A DNA stretch of 64,000 nt from Pontibacter virosus (GTDB lineage Bacteria; Bacteroidota; Bacteroidia; Cytophagales; Hymenobacteraceae). The notes beneath the pieces were generated by a model. It was not told where the DNA came from. It did not search any database and saw only the letters and a list, made by a program, of their open reading frames with translations. The position numbers and the translations under genes are program-made. This document shows positions 54,017 to 63,210 of the stretch, one piece after another. Within the stretch, counting starts at the first letter, position 1. Every line of letters begins with the position of its first letter. Where the stretch lies: assembly GCF_003096355.1 (NCBI RefSeq), contig NZ_QEKI01000004.1, forward strand, positions 186,001 to 250,000. The letters are read 5' to 3'.

Positions 54017-55258
54017 TTGAAACTACTCTACGACATTGGACTGAAAGCTTACCAAGCGGCTATCGCGTTGGCGGCGCCTTTTCACCAGAAGGCGAAGCTA
54101 ATGCAGGAAGGGCGTGTGGGGCAGTTTGAGCGGATGGCGCAACAGCTACAGGACAACACAGCGCCTGTGGTGTGGTTTCATTGCGCCTCGTTGGGGGAGT
54201 TTGAGCAAGGGCGGCCTGTTATTGAAGCTTTCAAACAGGAGTTTCCAAGGTATAAGGTAGTGCTGACGTTCTTTTCTCCTTCGGGCTACGAGGTGCGGAA
54301 AAACTACGCAGGAGCCGACTACATCTTCTACCTGCCGCTCGACAGCCAAAGCAATGCCAACCGTTTTCTGGACATCGTGCAGCCCAAGCTAGCGGTGTTT
54401 GTGAAGTACGAGTTCTGGCACTATTACCTGCAAGCCATGCAAGAGCGGGCTGTACCTGTGCTGTCCATCTCTGCCATTTTCCGTCCTGATCAAGTCTTCT
54501 TTAAGCCCTACGGCGGCTTCAACCGCAGCATGCTGCAGCGCTTCACGCACATCTATACCCAAAACGAGACTTCGCTGAAGCTCCTGCAAAGTATAGCTAT
54601 AGACAAAGCCAGCATTGCGGGCGACACCCGCTTCGACCGCGTGTTGCAGACAGCTGCCAGTGTAAAGGTAATACCTGTGGTGGAGGCTTTTGCGCAGGGC
54701 AAGGAAGTGTTTATGGTCGGCAGTAGCTGGCCTGCGGATATCGAAGTGCTGCTGCCGCTGATTCAGAAGTATAGACAAGGTATACAGTTTATCATCGCGC
54801 CGCATGAGATTCACGAGAGCGGTATTAGCCAGCTCATGCAACAGCTCGGTGAGGGCGCTGTGCGCTTTTCGCAGGCCACGGAGTCAGACGCTGACAGGTA
54901 TAACGTGCTGGTGATTGACAACATCGGCATGCTTTCGTCGCTTTACAGCTTCGGCACCTACGCCTACATCGGCGGGGCTTTCGGCAAGGGACTGCACAAC
55001 ACGCTGGAGGCGGCCGTATTCGGTTTGCCGCTGTTCTTCGGGCCGAAGTTCGACAAGTTTCAGGAAGCGAAAGATCTGGTGGACTTGGGCTGTGCCTTCC
55101 CGATAAACAATACGGAGGAGCTGCTCCAGGCGTTTGAGCGGGTGCATACCACGCCAGGACTGCGCCAAGGTATAACCGACAAAGAAAAAACTTACGTACA
55201 CGAACAGGCGGGTGCCACGGCCAAGATCATGGCTGACGTGCGCCAATTGTTGAAATAA
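54017..55258 (+). CDS. waaA: 3-deoxy-D-manno-octulosonic acid (Kdo) transferase
   Basis: Adds Kdo to lipid A precursor at the cytoplasmic face of the inner membrane. 413 residues, GT30 fold: N-terminal domain with WFHCASLGEFEQGRPV (contains the catalytic Glu), a nucleotide-binding C-terminal domain with MVGSSWPADIEVLLP and GAFGKGLHNTLEAAVFGLP. The start is a TTG at 54017 that yields the family's hydrophobic N-terminal anchor (LYDIGLKAYQAAIALAAP). It is followed six bases later by rsgA. Confidence 0.94.
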   Translation: MKLLYDIGLKAYQAAIALAAPFHQKAKLMQEGRVGQFERMAQQLQDNTAPVVWFHCASLGEFEQGRPVIEAFKQEFPRYKVVLTFFSPSGYEVRKNYAGADYIFYLPLDSQSNANRFLDIVQPKLAVFVKYEFWHYYLQAMQERAVPVLSISAIFRPDQVFFKPYGGFNRSMLQRFTHIYTQNETSLKLLQSIAIDKASIAGDTRFDRVLQTAASVKVIPVVEAFAQGKEVFMVGSSWPADIEVLLPLIQKYRQGIQFIIAPHEIHESGISQLMQQLGEGAVRFSQATESDADRYNVLVIDNIGMLSSLYSFGTYAYIGGAFGKGLHNTLEAAVFGLPLFFGPKFDKFQEAKDLVDLGCAFPINNTEELLQAFERVHTTPGLRQGITDKEKTYVHEQAGATAKIMADVRQLLK

Positions 55259-55263
55259 AACGA

Positions 55264-56187
55264 ATGAAAGGAGTTGTAGTAAAATCGACGGGGTCATGGT
55301 ATCTGGTGCGTGATGTGGAGGGCAAGCTGCACCGGGCGCGTCTGCGTGGCAAGTTCAAGCTTAAGGGCATGAAGGTGAGCAATCCGCTGGCCGTCGGCGA
55401 CCGTGTGGAGTTCGACGTGGAAACCACCGGCGAAGACACCGCCGTGATTCACAAAATCGAAGTCCGCGAAAACTACATCATCCGCAAATCCACACACAAA
55501 GCCGAGCACGCCCACATCATTGCAGCCAACCTCGACCAGGCGCTGCTGATCGCCACGCTGGTGTCACCACGCACGTCTTTCGGTTTCATCGACCGCTTCC
55601 TGGTAACGGCTGAGGCTTACGGTATACCTACCGTAATCGTGTACAACAAAACCGACCTCTACGACGAGGACATGCAGGAGTACCAGCGGCAGATCAATTA
55701 CCTGTATGAACGGATTGGCTACAAAGTAATGGCCGTATCAGCACATACCAACGAAGGTATGGACGAACTCAAAAACCTGCTGCACGGTAAAACCACACTC
55801 TTCTCGGGTCATTCGGGTGTAGGAAAGTCCACGCTCATCAACCTGATCGTGCCCGATCTCGACCTGAAAACTTCTGAAATTTCCGGCTTCTCCGACAAAG
55901 GCGTGCACACTACCACCTTTGCTGAGATGTTCGAGATCGATACTGAAACCTTTATTATCGACACACCCGGCATCAAAGAGCTCGGCATCGTCGACATCCC
56001 CAAACAAGAGCTCGGTCACTTCTTCCCCGAAATGCGCGAGCGCCTTAATCAGTGCCGCTTCAACAACTGCACCCACTTCAACGAACCCGGCTGCGCGATA
56101 GTAGAGGCCGTCCGCCACAACGAAATCGCCCTAACCAGATATGAAAGCTACCTGAGCATGATGCATGGGGAGGATAACAGGAAGTAG
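55264..56187 (+). CDS. rsgA: Small ribosomal subunit biogenesis GTPase RsgA
   Basis: Circularly permuted GTPase that releases assembly factors and matures the 30S subunit. 307 residues: N-terminal OB fold (about 1-75), then the permuted order G4 YNKTDLYD, G5 SAHTNEG, G1 GHSGVGKSTLIN and G3 IIDTPGIKE, and a C-terminal zinc domain (CRFNNCTHFNEPGC). It is the second gene of the waaA operon. Confidence 0.95.
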   Translation: MKGVVVKSTGSWYLVRDVEGKLHRARLRGKFKLKGMKVSNPLAVGDRVEFDVETTGEDTAVIHKIEVRENYIIRKSTHKAEHAHIIAANLDQALLIATLVSPRTSFGFIDRFLVTAEAYGIPTVIVYNKTDLYDEDMQEYQRQINYLYERIGYKVMAVSAHTNEGMDELKNLLHGKTTLFSGHSGVGKSTLINLIVPDLDLKTSEISGFSDKGVHTTTFAEMFEIDTETFIIDTPGIKELGIVDIPKQELGHFFPEMRERLNQCRFNNCTHFNEPGCAIVEAVRHNEIALTRYESYLSMMHGEDNRK

Positions 56188-57018
56188 TTTAAGTTTGGGA
56201 GTTTAGGAGTTGAGGAGTTAGAAAGTTAAAAAAGAGTGATGGGTATACCTGTTTGAACAGGTCGGGACCTGCTCAAATTGTGTGTATGTTTAATCTGTCT
56301 GAATCAGGATTTTCATGATTAAAAGATTCCCAGGATTTTCAAGCACGATTGTCATCCCCCCGACCACTTCCAAGGGGGACTTTTCGGCTGAGTCCGCCTC
56401 ACAGGTATAGCATTGTTGCTTCTGCTGCTTAGGCTCCTATTAATTTAACCTGCCCCTCCCGAGAAGGGAATTAGCCACTACCAATATATAGGTATACCCC
56501 TGTAGTTACAGCCGTTCCTTTGTAGTACAGGGTCCAACCACCCCTAACCCCTCCTTATCCAAGGCGGGGAATCTGTAACTACCAATCCAAAGGTATAAAT
56601 CCTGTAGTTACTATTATATACCACTGGCAGGTATAGCAAGACTAACTTGCACTGAACCTACAAAGCAAATAGCTCTAGCCAGGTGCACCCTTGACGATTT
56701 TGTGTTTGAGCGGTCAGCGAGTTTTAAATCGTCTTGATTTTTTTGCCTACTTTTTTCATCAAGGAAAAAAGTAGGGCCCGCCCGGCCAGGGCAAGCTATA
56801 GAACAACACTGTTTGCCATACATACAAAAGCCGCCGCTACGCCAGTTGCAACCTGCACATCATATGAAAACACACTTGCGCTAACGCAAAACTTGCGGCA
56901 TCGTGAGTTCGCACTGTAGACCAGCCACGCCGGCAAGGCGAAACCCAGCTGCACGCATAACCTCAACAACAACCACCCCTCCCACGTTACAAAACACAAA
57001 CCACTCACTTTCAAAACT
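56188..57018. repeat. Long intergenic region made of several repeat families
   Basis: No gene supported. It holds, in order: purine-rich GGAGTTTAGGAG tract (about 56195-56235); CAGGTCGGGACCTG near 56256, a degenerate relative of the 25482 palindrome; AATCAGGATTTTCATGATT near 56302, a Bacteroidota-type degenerate repeat; a direct repeat (56478-56509 and 56579-56611), both copies containing AGGTATA and ending CTGTAGTTAC; a 12-bp hairpin at 56746-56775 (CCTACTTTTTTC and GAAAAAAGTAGG); and AGGTATA cores at about 56243, 56404, 56489, 56591 and 56629. Confidence 0.6.
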
Positions 57019-57720
57019 ATGAAAATCGAAAATGCAAACATCCTGATCACAGGTGGCACACTCGGCATCGGGTACGCTACTGCCAAACTACTTATAGAGC
57101 ACGGTGCTAACGTAGCCATAACAGGCCGTGACGAGAAACGAACGCACAAGGCGGCACGGGAACTCGGTGCGTTGCCCATCACCGCGGATGTGGCCAATCC
57201 GGACGATGTGAAACGGACTTTCAAGACTTTTCTGAACGAATACGGCCGGCTCGATGCGCTCATCAACAATGCAGGTATAGGCGTATCCAAAAAGCTGGAA
57301 GACATAACGCTGGAGGATTTTCAGCAGGTATACAGCGTGAACGTGTTTGGTGCAGCCATGATGGGAAAAAGGGCTGCGGAAATTTTCAAAAAGCAGAACT
57401 ACGGCAACATCATCAACATCGGCTCCACAGCAGCAACCAAAGGCTACGAGGGCGGCTCGATATACTGTTCTTCTAAATTTGCATTGCGTGGCATGACCCA
57501 GTGCTGGCAGGCAGAGCTGCGCAGGTACAATGTGCGGGTTGTGTTACTCAACCCCAGCGAGGTAACCACAGCTTTTGGCCGTGAAGATAGAGAAGAACGC
57601 GACAGCCAGCCGAACAAACTGCGCGGCCGTGAAATTGCGCGAGCCATTAAAGGAGTATTAGAGTTGGATGACCGGGGCTTTGTGCCTGAACTGGCGGTGT
57701 GGGCGACGAACCCGTTCTAA
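57019..57720 (+). CDS. SDR-family oxidoreductase
   Basis: A 233-residue classical short-chain dehydrogenase, with the nucleotide loop ITGGTLGIGYAT (10-21), NNAGIG, and the catalytic YCSSKFALRGM. Arg in AITGRDEKR after strand 2 hints at NADP(H). The profile is close to FabG-like and sepiapterin-like reductases; the substrate is unknown. It converges on the fasciclin gene with one base between stops. Confidence 0.86.
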   Translation: MKIENANILITGGTLGIGYATAKLLIEHGANVAITGRDEKRTHKAARELGALPITADVANPDDVKRTFKTFLNEYGRLDALINNAGIGVSKKLEDITLEDFQQVYSVNVFGAAMMGKRAAEIFKKQNYGNIINIGSTAATKGYEGGSIYCSSKFALRGMTQCWQAELRRYNVRVVLLNPSEVTTAFGREDREERDSQPNKLRGREIARAIKGVLELDDRGFVPELAVWATNPF

Positions 57721-57721
57721 A

Positions 57722-58351
57722 CTACAGAGCTGTTTCTTTTAAGGGCACCAGCACCTTGTTTATCGTGTGAAGCACACCATTGCTGCTCATGCCGTCGGGC
57801 TTTTCTATCACAGCATGGCCGATCTGAACTTTGTCGTTGCGCTTCGCCACCTTCAGCTGGTGACCGGCTGCTGTTTTCAAAATAGCGCCATCCTGCAGGT
57901 CGCTCGTGGTCAGTCTGCCTGCTATGATGTGGTTGTTGAGTAGTTGCTGCACCAGTTCGCGGTGCTTCGGACTATCGAGGTTATCCCGCAGGCTGTCAGG
58001 TAACTCCAGAAAAGCTGCTTCAGTGGGAGCGAGAACCGTGTAGGGGCCCGTGCCACTCAGACTTTCGGCGACACCTGCCTTCTGTAAAAGCGAGTTGAAA
58101 GTGCTCAGGTCGCTGTTGGATTCTACAATGTCCAGTAAACTGCGGGAAGACACACGGGATGCCTCGTTACTGCCAGGAATTTGGCGGGCGGTGCTGGCTT
58201 GTGGCTCAACGGGTCCATCAGTCTGCAGGGCGTTGACACCCTCTTGCAGGGCAACTTCGTTTCCGGTTTGGGTATCTTTGGGCTGGTCGCAGGCAGTGAT
58301 CAGCAGCATGACCAGTGCAGAAAAGGTTAATATGTAGGGAATTGCTCTCAT
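57722..58351 (-). CDS. Fasciclin-domain lipoprotein
   Basis: A 209-residue lipoprotein (lipobox LITAC, Cys21), with a disordered linker to about residue 70 and a single fasciclin (FAS1) domain (about 72-205). FAS1 motifs are present: SDLSTFNSLLQKAGV, GPYTVLAPTEAAF, LLNNHIIAGRLT and SSNGVLHTINKVLVP. FAS1 proteins mediate adhesion or matrix contacts; the ligand is unknown. Confidence 0.92.
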   Translation of the reverse strand: MRAIPYILTFSALVMLLITACDQPKDTQTGNEVALQEGVNALQTDGPVEPQASTARQIPGSNEASRVSSRSLLDIVESNSDLSTFNSLLQKAGVAESLSGTGPYTVLAPTEAAFLELPDSLRDNLDSPKHRELVQQLLNNHIIAGRLTTSDLQDGAILKTAAGHQLKVAKRNDKVQIGHAVIEKPDGMSSNGVLHTINKVLVPLKETAL

Positions 58352-58544
58352 ACTAGGCTTAGGATTTAGTCAGATTCAGGTGTCGCGCTATAATACAATT
58401 ACTGTTTTAAAGCGCTACAAGTTTTGGCAAATACCGGGCCAGGCCTATGTTTAGCCAAATCGCAAGGCGGGTGTCTGGCTGCCAATTAATATTTTGCGTA
58501 CTTTTGTACTTGTTAGTATCACATTACCTCAAACAATTAAAATT

Positions 58545-59003
58545 ATGAAAACCGCAGAAATCCATACCGGCAAAGGCGTCATGAAAGTAGAGTTTTATGA
58601 AAAGGACGCTCCTAAGACGGTAGACAACTTTATAAAGCTTGCCAAAGAAGGCTTTTACGATGGCCTTACCTTCCACCGCGTTATTCCTGATTTCGTGATA
58701 CAGGGCGGCTGCCCGAACTCACGCGAAGGCGCCAAGGGCGTGCCGGGCACGGGCGGACCGGGCTATAAGATCGACTGCGAACTGACTGGCGAGAACCAGT
58801 ACCACGACCGCGGTGTGCTGAGCATGGCGCATGCCGGCCGCAACACAGGTGGCTCACAGTTCTTCATTGTGCACAGCCGCAAAAACACGGCGCACCTCGA
58901 CCGCAACCATACCTGCTTTGGCAAGGTGGTAGAAGGCGTAGACGTAATCGATCAGATCCGCGCGAACGACAGGATCGAAAAGATCGTGGTAAACGAGGCA
59001 TAG
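58545..59003 (+). CDS. Cyclophilin-type peptidyl-prolyl isomerase
   Basis: Catalyses Xaa-Pro isomerisation during protein folding. 152 residues, cytoplasmic, starting at the ATG at 58545, which gives the family start [19 protein letters not shown]. The active site is complete: [13 protein letters not shown] (Arg and Phe), SQFFIVHS and [19 protein letters not shown] at 58499-58506 fits a -7 box for this gene. The frame continues upstream to 58494, but that segment lacks family similarity. Confidence 0.94.
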   Translation: MKTAEIHTGKGVMKVEFYEKDAPKTVDNFIKLAKEGFYDGLTFHRVIPDFVIQGGCPNSREGAKGVPGTGGPGYKIDCELTGENQYHDRGVLSMAHAGRNTGGSQFFIVHSRKNTAHLDRNHTCFGKVVEGVDVIDQIRANDRIEKIVVNEA

Positions 59004-59025
59004 TCCGCTTACTGTCAGCTATTAA

Positions 59026-59058
59026 AGGAAGGCCGCATAAATGCGGCCTTCCTCATTT
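59026..59058 (+). terminator. Intrinsic terminator after the cyclophilin gene
   Basis: 13-bp stem AGGAAGGCCGCAT (59026-59038) and ATGCGGCCTTCCT (59041-59053) with a very short loop; followed by CATTTAT rather than a clean T-run. Confidence 0.75.
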
Positions 59059-59266
59059 ATGACCCTTTTATTTGATCAGATTAAATTTCCTATTTCTAAT
59101 ACTGTCCCTTTTTCTTAAGGAATTATTCTTAATTTTACCTGAAAGGAACAATTGTTTCGGGCAGATGATGCAGCCTTCCGTGGTGTGTTTGCTCTTTCCT
59201 GTGATTTCCTGAACCTTACATCTTTTACCGGCAGGTACCTACTAACACCCTGCCATCACCCTGTAT

Positions 59267-60580
59267 ATGAAGAAATTAGCTTTACACTGGCAGATTCTGA
59301 TCGGTATGGCGCTTGGGGTAGCCTGGGGTATTTCAGCCAGCTCTTTCGGCCTCATGGAGTTCACCTCCGATTGGATAAAGCCGTTCGGCACCATCTTTAT
59401 CAACCTCCTCAAACTGATCGCTGTTCCGCTTGTGCTGGTGTCCTTAATTACGGGCGTGTCCAGTCTGAGTGATATCAGCAAGCTGTCCCGCATCGGCACC
59501 AAAACGATCGGCCTATACCTGATGACAACCTTGATCGCTGTGGTGCTGGGTCTTGTGATCGTGAATGTAGCGGAGCCGGGCAAAGCTTTTTCCCCTGAAA
59601 AACGGGAGGAGTTTAAAGCCCAATATGCCTCTACCGCTATGGATAAGTCTTCAGACGCCGCCGCCGTAGATCAGCAGGGGCCATTGCAGGCGCTCATCGA
59701 CATCGTGCCCGACAACATTTTCAGGGCCATGACAAACAATGCGAGCATGTTGCAGGTCATCTTCTTTGCCCTGCTGTTCGGTATTGCCCTCATCCTCATA
59801 CCTAGGGACAAAGCCGGCCCTGTCAACGCCTTCTTCGATGCAGTCAATCTTGTCATCCTCAAGATGGTGGATATCATCATGATGGCCGCTCCTTACGGTG
59901 TGTTCGCCCTGCTGGCGGGTCTGGTAGTGGAGTTTGCAGGCGATGACCCTTCGGCCGCTGCCGAACTGCTGCTTGTGCTCGGCTACTACTGTATTGTCGT
60001 AACGATTGGCCTGGGCATCATGATGTTTATAGTATATCCGCTTCTTATCAAAGCCCTGGGCAAGGCCAGCTACGTCGATTTCTTCAAAGGCATTTTCCCG
60101 GCCCAGATGCTGGCTTTGTCTACCTCCTCCAGCGCGGCAACGCTTCCGGTTACCATGGAGCGCTGCGAAGAAAGACTGGGCATTAACCGCGAGATTACCA
60201 GCTTTGTACTGCCGCTTGGCGCCACCATCAACATGGACGGCACCAGTCTTTACCAGTCGGTAGCGGCTGTATTTATCGCGCAGGCTTATGGCATGGACCT
60301 GTCGCTTGCAGCGCAGGCCGGCATAGTGCTGACGGCAACACTTGCCTCCATCGGGGCGGCAGCCGTGCCAGGTGCAGGCGTGGTGATGCTCGTGATCGTG
60401 CTGCAGCAGGCAGGTATACCCATTGAGGGTATTGCCCTGATCCTGGCCCCTGACCGCTTACTGGACATGCTGCGGACTACCGTGAACGTAACCGGTGACG
60501 CCTCTGTGGCCATGATTGTGGCCCACTCCGAGGGGCAGCTGCATCCCCCCGTTCTTGAAGACATCGGCCTGCACGACTAA
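59267..60580 (+). CDS. Dicarboxylate/amino acid:cation symporter (DAACS family)
   Basis: A 437-residue membrane protein that imports glutamate, aspartate or C4-dicarboxylates with Na+ or H+. It has the family's substrate signatures LALSTSSSAATLPVTME (serine-rich re-entrant loop), GATINMDGTSLYQSVA and GAAAVPGAGVVMLV. It could be GltP, DctA or related; the residues visible do not decide. A loop of about 35 charged residues (KREEFKAQYASTAMDKSSDA) divides the N-terminal helices. It lies directly upstream of the 5-oxoprolinase cluster, but a terminator separates them. Confidence 0.88.
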   Translation: MKKLALHWQILIGMALGVAWGISASSFGLMEFTSDWIKPFGTIFINLLKLIAVPLVLVSLITGVSSLSDISKLSRIGTKTIGLYLMTTLIAVVLGLVIVNVAEPGKAFSPEKREEFKAQYASTAMDKSSDAAAVDQQGPLQALIDIVPDNIFRAMTNNASMLQVIFFALLFGIALILIPRDKAGPVNAFFDAVNLVILKMVDIIMMAAPYGVFALLAGLVVEFAGDDPSAAAELLLVLGYYCIVVTIGLGIMMFIVYPLLIKALGKASYVDFFKGIFPAQMLALSTSSSAATLPVTMERCEERLGINREITSFVLPLGATINMDGTSLYQSVAAVFIAQAYGMDLSLAAQAGIVLTATLASIGAAAVPGAGVVMLVIVLQQAGIPIEGIALILAPDRLLDMLRTTVNVTGDASVAMIVAHSEGQLHPPVLEDIGLHD

Positions 60581-60602
60581 GTAATCCTGACCTCCTAGCA
60601 AC

Positions 60603-60638
60603 AACACAAGACTGCCCCATGCGGTCTTGTGTTTTTTT
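60603..60638 (+). terminator. Intrinsic terminator after the DAACS symporter
   Basis: Stem ACACAAGAC (60604-60612) and GTCTTGTGT (60624-60632), then a T-run to 60638. It ends the symporter transcript before pxpB. Confidence 0.88.
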
Positions 60639-60702
60639 ATGTACCTTGGTTAACTATACCTTACCTCATCAGGTATACAGAGGCACACAACTCAGCGCAG
60701 GT

Positions 60703-61437
60703 ATGAAGCAAAAAGACATGCAGCTATTCCGGCTATACCCGCTTGGCGACAGCGCCATAACGGTGCAGTTCGGCGATAGCATCGACAGGGCGACCCACGC
60801 CAAAGTGCGCACCTTCAGCACTTACCTGGACCGCCATCCCTTTGCTGGTTTTATAGAACAGGTGCCCGCTTACAATACCGTGACTGTGTACTACAACCCC
60901 TGGCAGGCGAGCGAGCGGGGCTTTCACAACCCATATACCCGCGTAACCGAGCAGCTGCAGTATATCCTCAAAGTGGCCCGTGAAAACGACAAGGCCGCAG
61001 CTACCCGCGTGGTAGAAATACCGGTGTGCTATAACGGCTCCTTCGGACCTGATTTTGAGTACGTGGCCCGTTATACCAAACTCACACCACAAGAAGTAAT
61101 AGCCAGTCACACACGTGGCACCTACCAGGTATACATGATCGGCTTTGCCCCTGGCTTTCCATACCTGGGCGGCATGGCCAGGAAACTAGCCACTCCCCGC
61201 AAGCAGAATCCGAGACCGCGCATTCCTGCCGGATCCGTAGGTATAGCAGGCGACCAAACAGGCATCTACCCCATCGAAACGCCGGGTGGCTGGCAACTGA
61301 TTGGCCAAACACCACTCCGGCTTTTTGATCCAAACCGGGAGCAGCCCAGTTTGCTGCAGGCCGGTGACGAGGTAAAGTTTGTGGCTATTTCGGAAGACGA
61401 GTTCTGGGAGCGAAAGGAGCGGGCGCATGGGGCTTGA
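60703..61437 (+). CDS. pxpB: 5-oxoprolinase subunit PxpB (KipI-like)
   Basis: Subunit of the prokaryotic ATP-dependent 5-oxoprolinase, which opens 5-oxoproline (pyroglutamate) to glutamate. 244 residues, cyclophilin-like fold, with the family blocks YNTVTVYYNP, VCYNGSFGPD, GFAPGFPYLGGM and VGIAGDQTGIYPIETPGGW. The ATG at 60703 is chosen; a second ATG at 60718 begins MQLFRLYPLGD and could serve. It is the first gene of pxpBCA and overlaps pxpC by 11 bases. Confidence 0.94.
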   Translation: MKQKDMQLFRLYPLGDSAITVQFGDSIDRATHAKVRTFSTYLDRHPFAGFIEQVPAYNTVTVYYNPWQASERGFHNPYTRVTEQLQYILKVARENDKAAATRVVEIPVCYNGSFGPDFEYVARYTKLTPQEVIASHTRGTYQVYMIGFAPGFPYLGGMARKLATPRKQNPRPRIPAGSVGIAGDQTGIYPIETPGGWQLIGQTPLRLFDPNREQPSLLQAGDEVKFVAISEDEFWERKERAHGA

Positions 61438-62434
61438 GATCATCAAACCTGGCATGCTTACTACCCTGCAGGACAGCGGCAGGTATGGGCATCAGAAAGA
61501 GGGCATCATCACCAGTGGCGCCATGGATAGGTTTGCCTGCAGGGTAGCCAATATGCTGGCTGGCAATGCGGATGACGAAGCCGTGCTGGAGATTACCCTT
61601 ACCGGGCCTACCATCCGCTTTACTGAAGACCATCTGATCGCCTTGACTGGTGCAGACCTGACCGCTGAGCTTAACGGAGAACAGGTAGCGATGTGGCGGC
61701 CACTTTTGGTGAAGAAAGGCAGTATCTTGTCTTTCGGAGCGCCTGTAGCTTGCTGCAGAGCTTACCTGGCTGTGTCAGGCGGGTTTGCCATGCCTAAACT
61801 GATGGGCAGCTATGCAACTTACCTGCAGGCAGGTATAGGCGGCTGGCAGGGACGCGCGTTACAGGTAGGAGATGTTATACCTTGCAACAGCCCTACACCT
61901 GCAGGTATAGCCCTGCTCTCGCAATCGATGAGTGCCACGAGTGGGCACGCTTATGTAGCTGCCAGCTGGACACCCGATCCGCAATTCTATCCTGCTTACG
62001 ATCCAAACCCCACCATTCGAGCCATCAAGGGACCAGAATTTGAACTCTTTTCTGAAACCAGCCAGGAGCAGATTTGGTCGGAGCGCTTCCAGGTATCGGC
62101 GCAATCAGACCGGATGGGCTACCGGCTGCAGGGTGTCTCGCTCCACCTGAGCGAAGAGGCGGAGCTTATTTCGACAGCCGTGACATTCGGCACGGTGCAG
62201 GTACCGCCCGAGGGTACACCGATCGTGCTGATGGCCGACCACCAGACAACAGGCGGTTACCCGCGCATCCTGCAGGTAGTTAGCGTCGATTTGCCTATCT
62301 TGGCGCAGGTCGTGCCAGGGCAGACCATCTCGTTTGAGGAAGTGTCGCTGGAGGAAGCCCAGCAGCTTTACATCCGTCGGGAGCAAAACCTAATGCAACT
62401 GGCACGTGCCATCCAACTAAAGCACAACACATGA
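61427..62434 (+). CDS. pxpC: 5-oxoprolinase subunit PxpC (KipA-like)
   Basis: Large subunit partner of PxpB in the 5-oxoprolinase complex; the same fold appears in urea carboxylase and allophanate-metabolising enzymes. 335 residues with the N-terminal [28 protein letters not shown], the [13 protein letters not shown] block and the end [15 protein letters not shown]. The ATG at 61427 overlaps pxpB (stop 61437), and its stop overlaps the pxpA start by four bases. Confidence 0.94.
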   Translation: MGLEIIKPGMLTTLQDSGRYGHQKEGIITSGAMDRFACRVANMLAGNADDEAVLEITLTGPTIRFTEDHLIALTGADLTAELNGEQVAMWRPLLVKKGSILSFGAPVACCRAYLAVSGGFAMPKLMGSYATYLQAGIGGWQGRALQVGDVIPCNSPTPAGIALLSQSMSATSGHAYVAASWTPDPQFYPAYDPNPTIRAIKGPEFELFSETSQEQIWSERFQVSAQSDRMGYRLQGVSLHLSEEAELISTAVTFGTVQVPPEGTPIVLMADHQTTGGYPRILQVVSVDLPILAQVVPGQTISFEEVSLEEAQQLYIRREQNLMQLARAIQLKHNT

Positions 62435-63210
62435 ACGAACCCCTCTCCGTTGACCTGAACTGCGACCTGGGCGAAAGTTATGGCGCCTACCGTATGGGTA
62501 ATGATGAACAGATTCTCCCCTTCGTCACCTCAGCCAACATTGCCTGCGGCTTTCATGCCGGCGACCCGGGCGTGATGCGCAAAACCGTTCAGCTTTGCCT
62601 GCGGCACAACGTGGCCATCGGCGCTCACCCCGGCTTGCCCGATCTGGTGGGCTTTGGCAGACGCAACATGGCTGTTTCGGCAGAGGAGGTATACGACATG
62701 GTAATTTACCAGATGGGAGCACTACAGGCCTTTGTGCAGGCTGAGGGCAGTACCCTGCACCATGTGAAACCACACGGCGCGCTCTATAACATGGCTGCCA
62801 CCGACACCAAACTGGCCGAAGCCATTGGCGAAGCCGTGTATAAGGTAAATCCCGAAGTGTTGCTGTACGGCCTGGCCGGAAGTGAACTTATCAAAGCGGC
62901 AAACAGACTACAACTGCGTGCTGCCAACGAAGTGTTTGCGGATCGCACATACCAGCAGGATGGCACACTTACTTCCCGTCGTCAGCCCGATGCGCTGATC
63001 ACGGACCCGGACAAAGCTACCAACCAGGTGTTGCGCATGGTGCAGGAAGGCAAAGTGCAGTCGCAGCAGGGAATTGAGGTAGATATACAGGCTGATACGG
63101 TTTGCATCCACGGCGACGGTCCGCAGGCACTTGAATTTGCACACCATATACATGAAACATTGCAGCGCGAAGGTATAGCGCTTGCCAGACCCAACGTGCA
63201 GCGCCCATGA
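62431..63210 (+). CDS. pxpA: 5-oxoprolinase subunit PxpA (LamB/YcsF family)
   Basis: Catalytic-core subunit of 5-oxoprolinase. 259 residues with the LamB/YcsF signatures [48 protein letters not shown] and [10 protein letters not shown]. Its stop (TGA) overlaps the start of the next gene by four bases (ATGA), so the operon continues into the metal transporter. Confidence 0.95.
   Translation: MNEPLSVDLNCDLGESYGAYRMGNDEQILPFVTSANIACGFHAGDPGVMRKTVQLCLRHNVAIGAHPGLPDLVGFGRRNMAVSAEEVYDMVIYQMGALQAFVQAEGSTLHHVKPHGALYNMAATDTKLAEAIGEAVYKVNPEVLLYGLAGSELIKAANRLQLRAANEVFADRTYQQDGTLTSRRQPDALITDPDKATNQVLRMVQEGKVQSQQGIEVDIQADTVCIHGDGPQALEFAHHIHETLQREGIALARPNVQRP

Noticed and set aside
59152..59266. Possible N-terminal extension or gene before the symporter
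   Set aside because: The frame there is different from the symporter and has no recognisable content.
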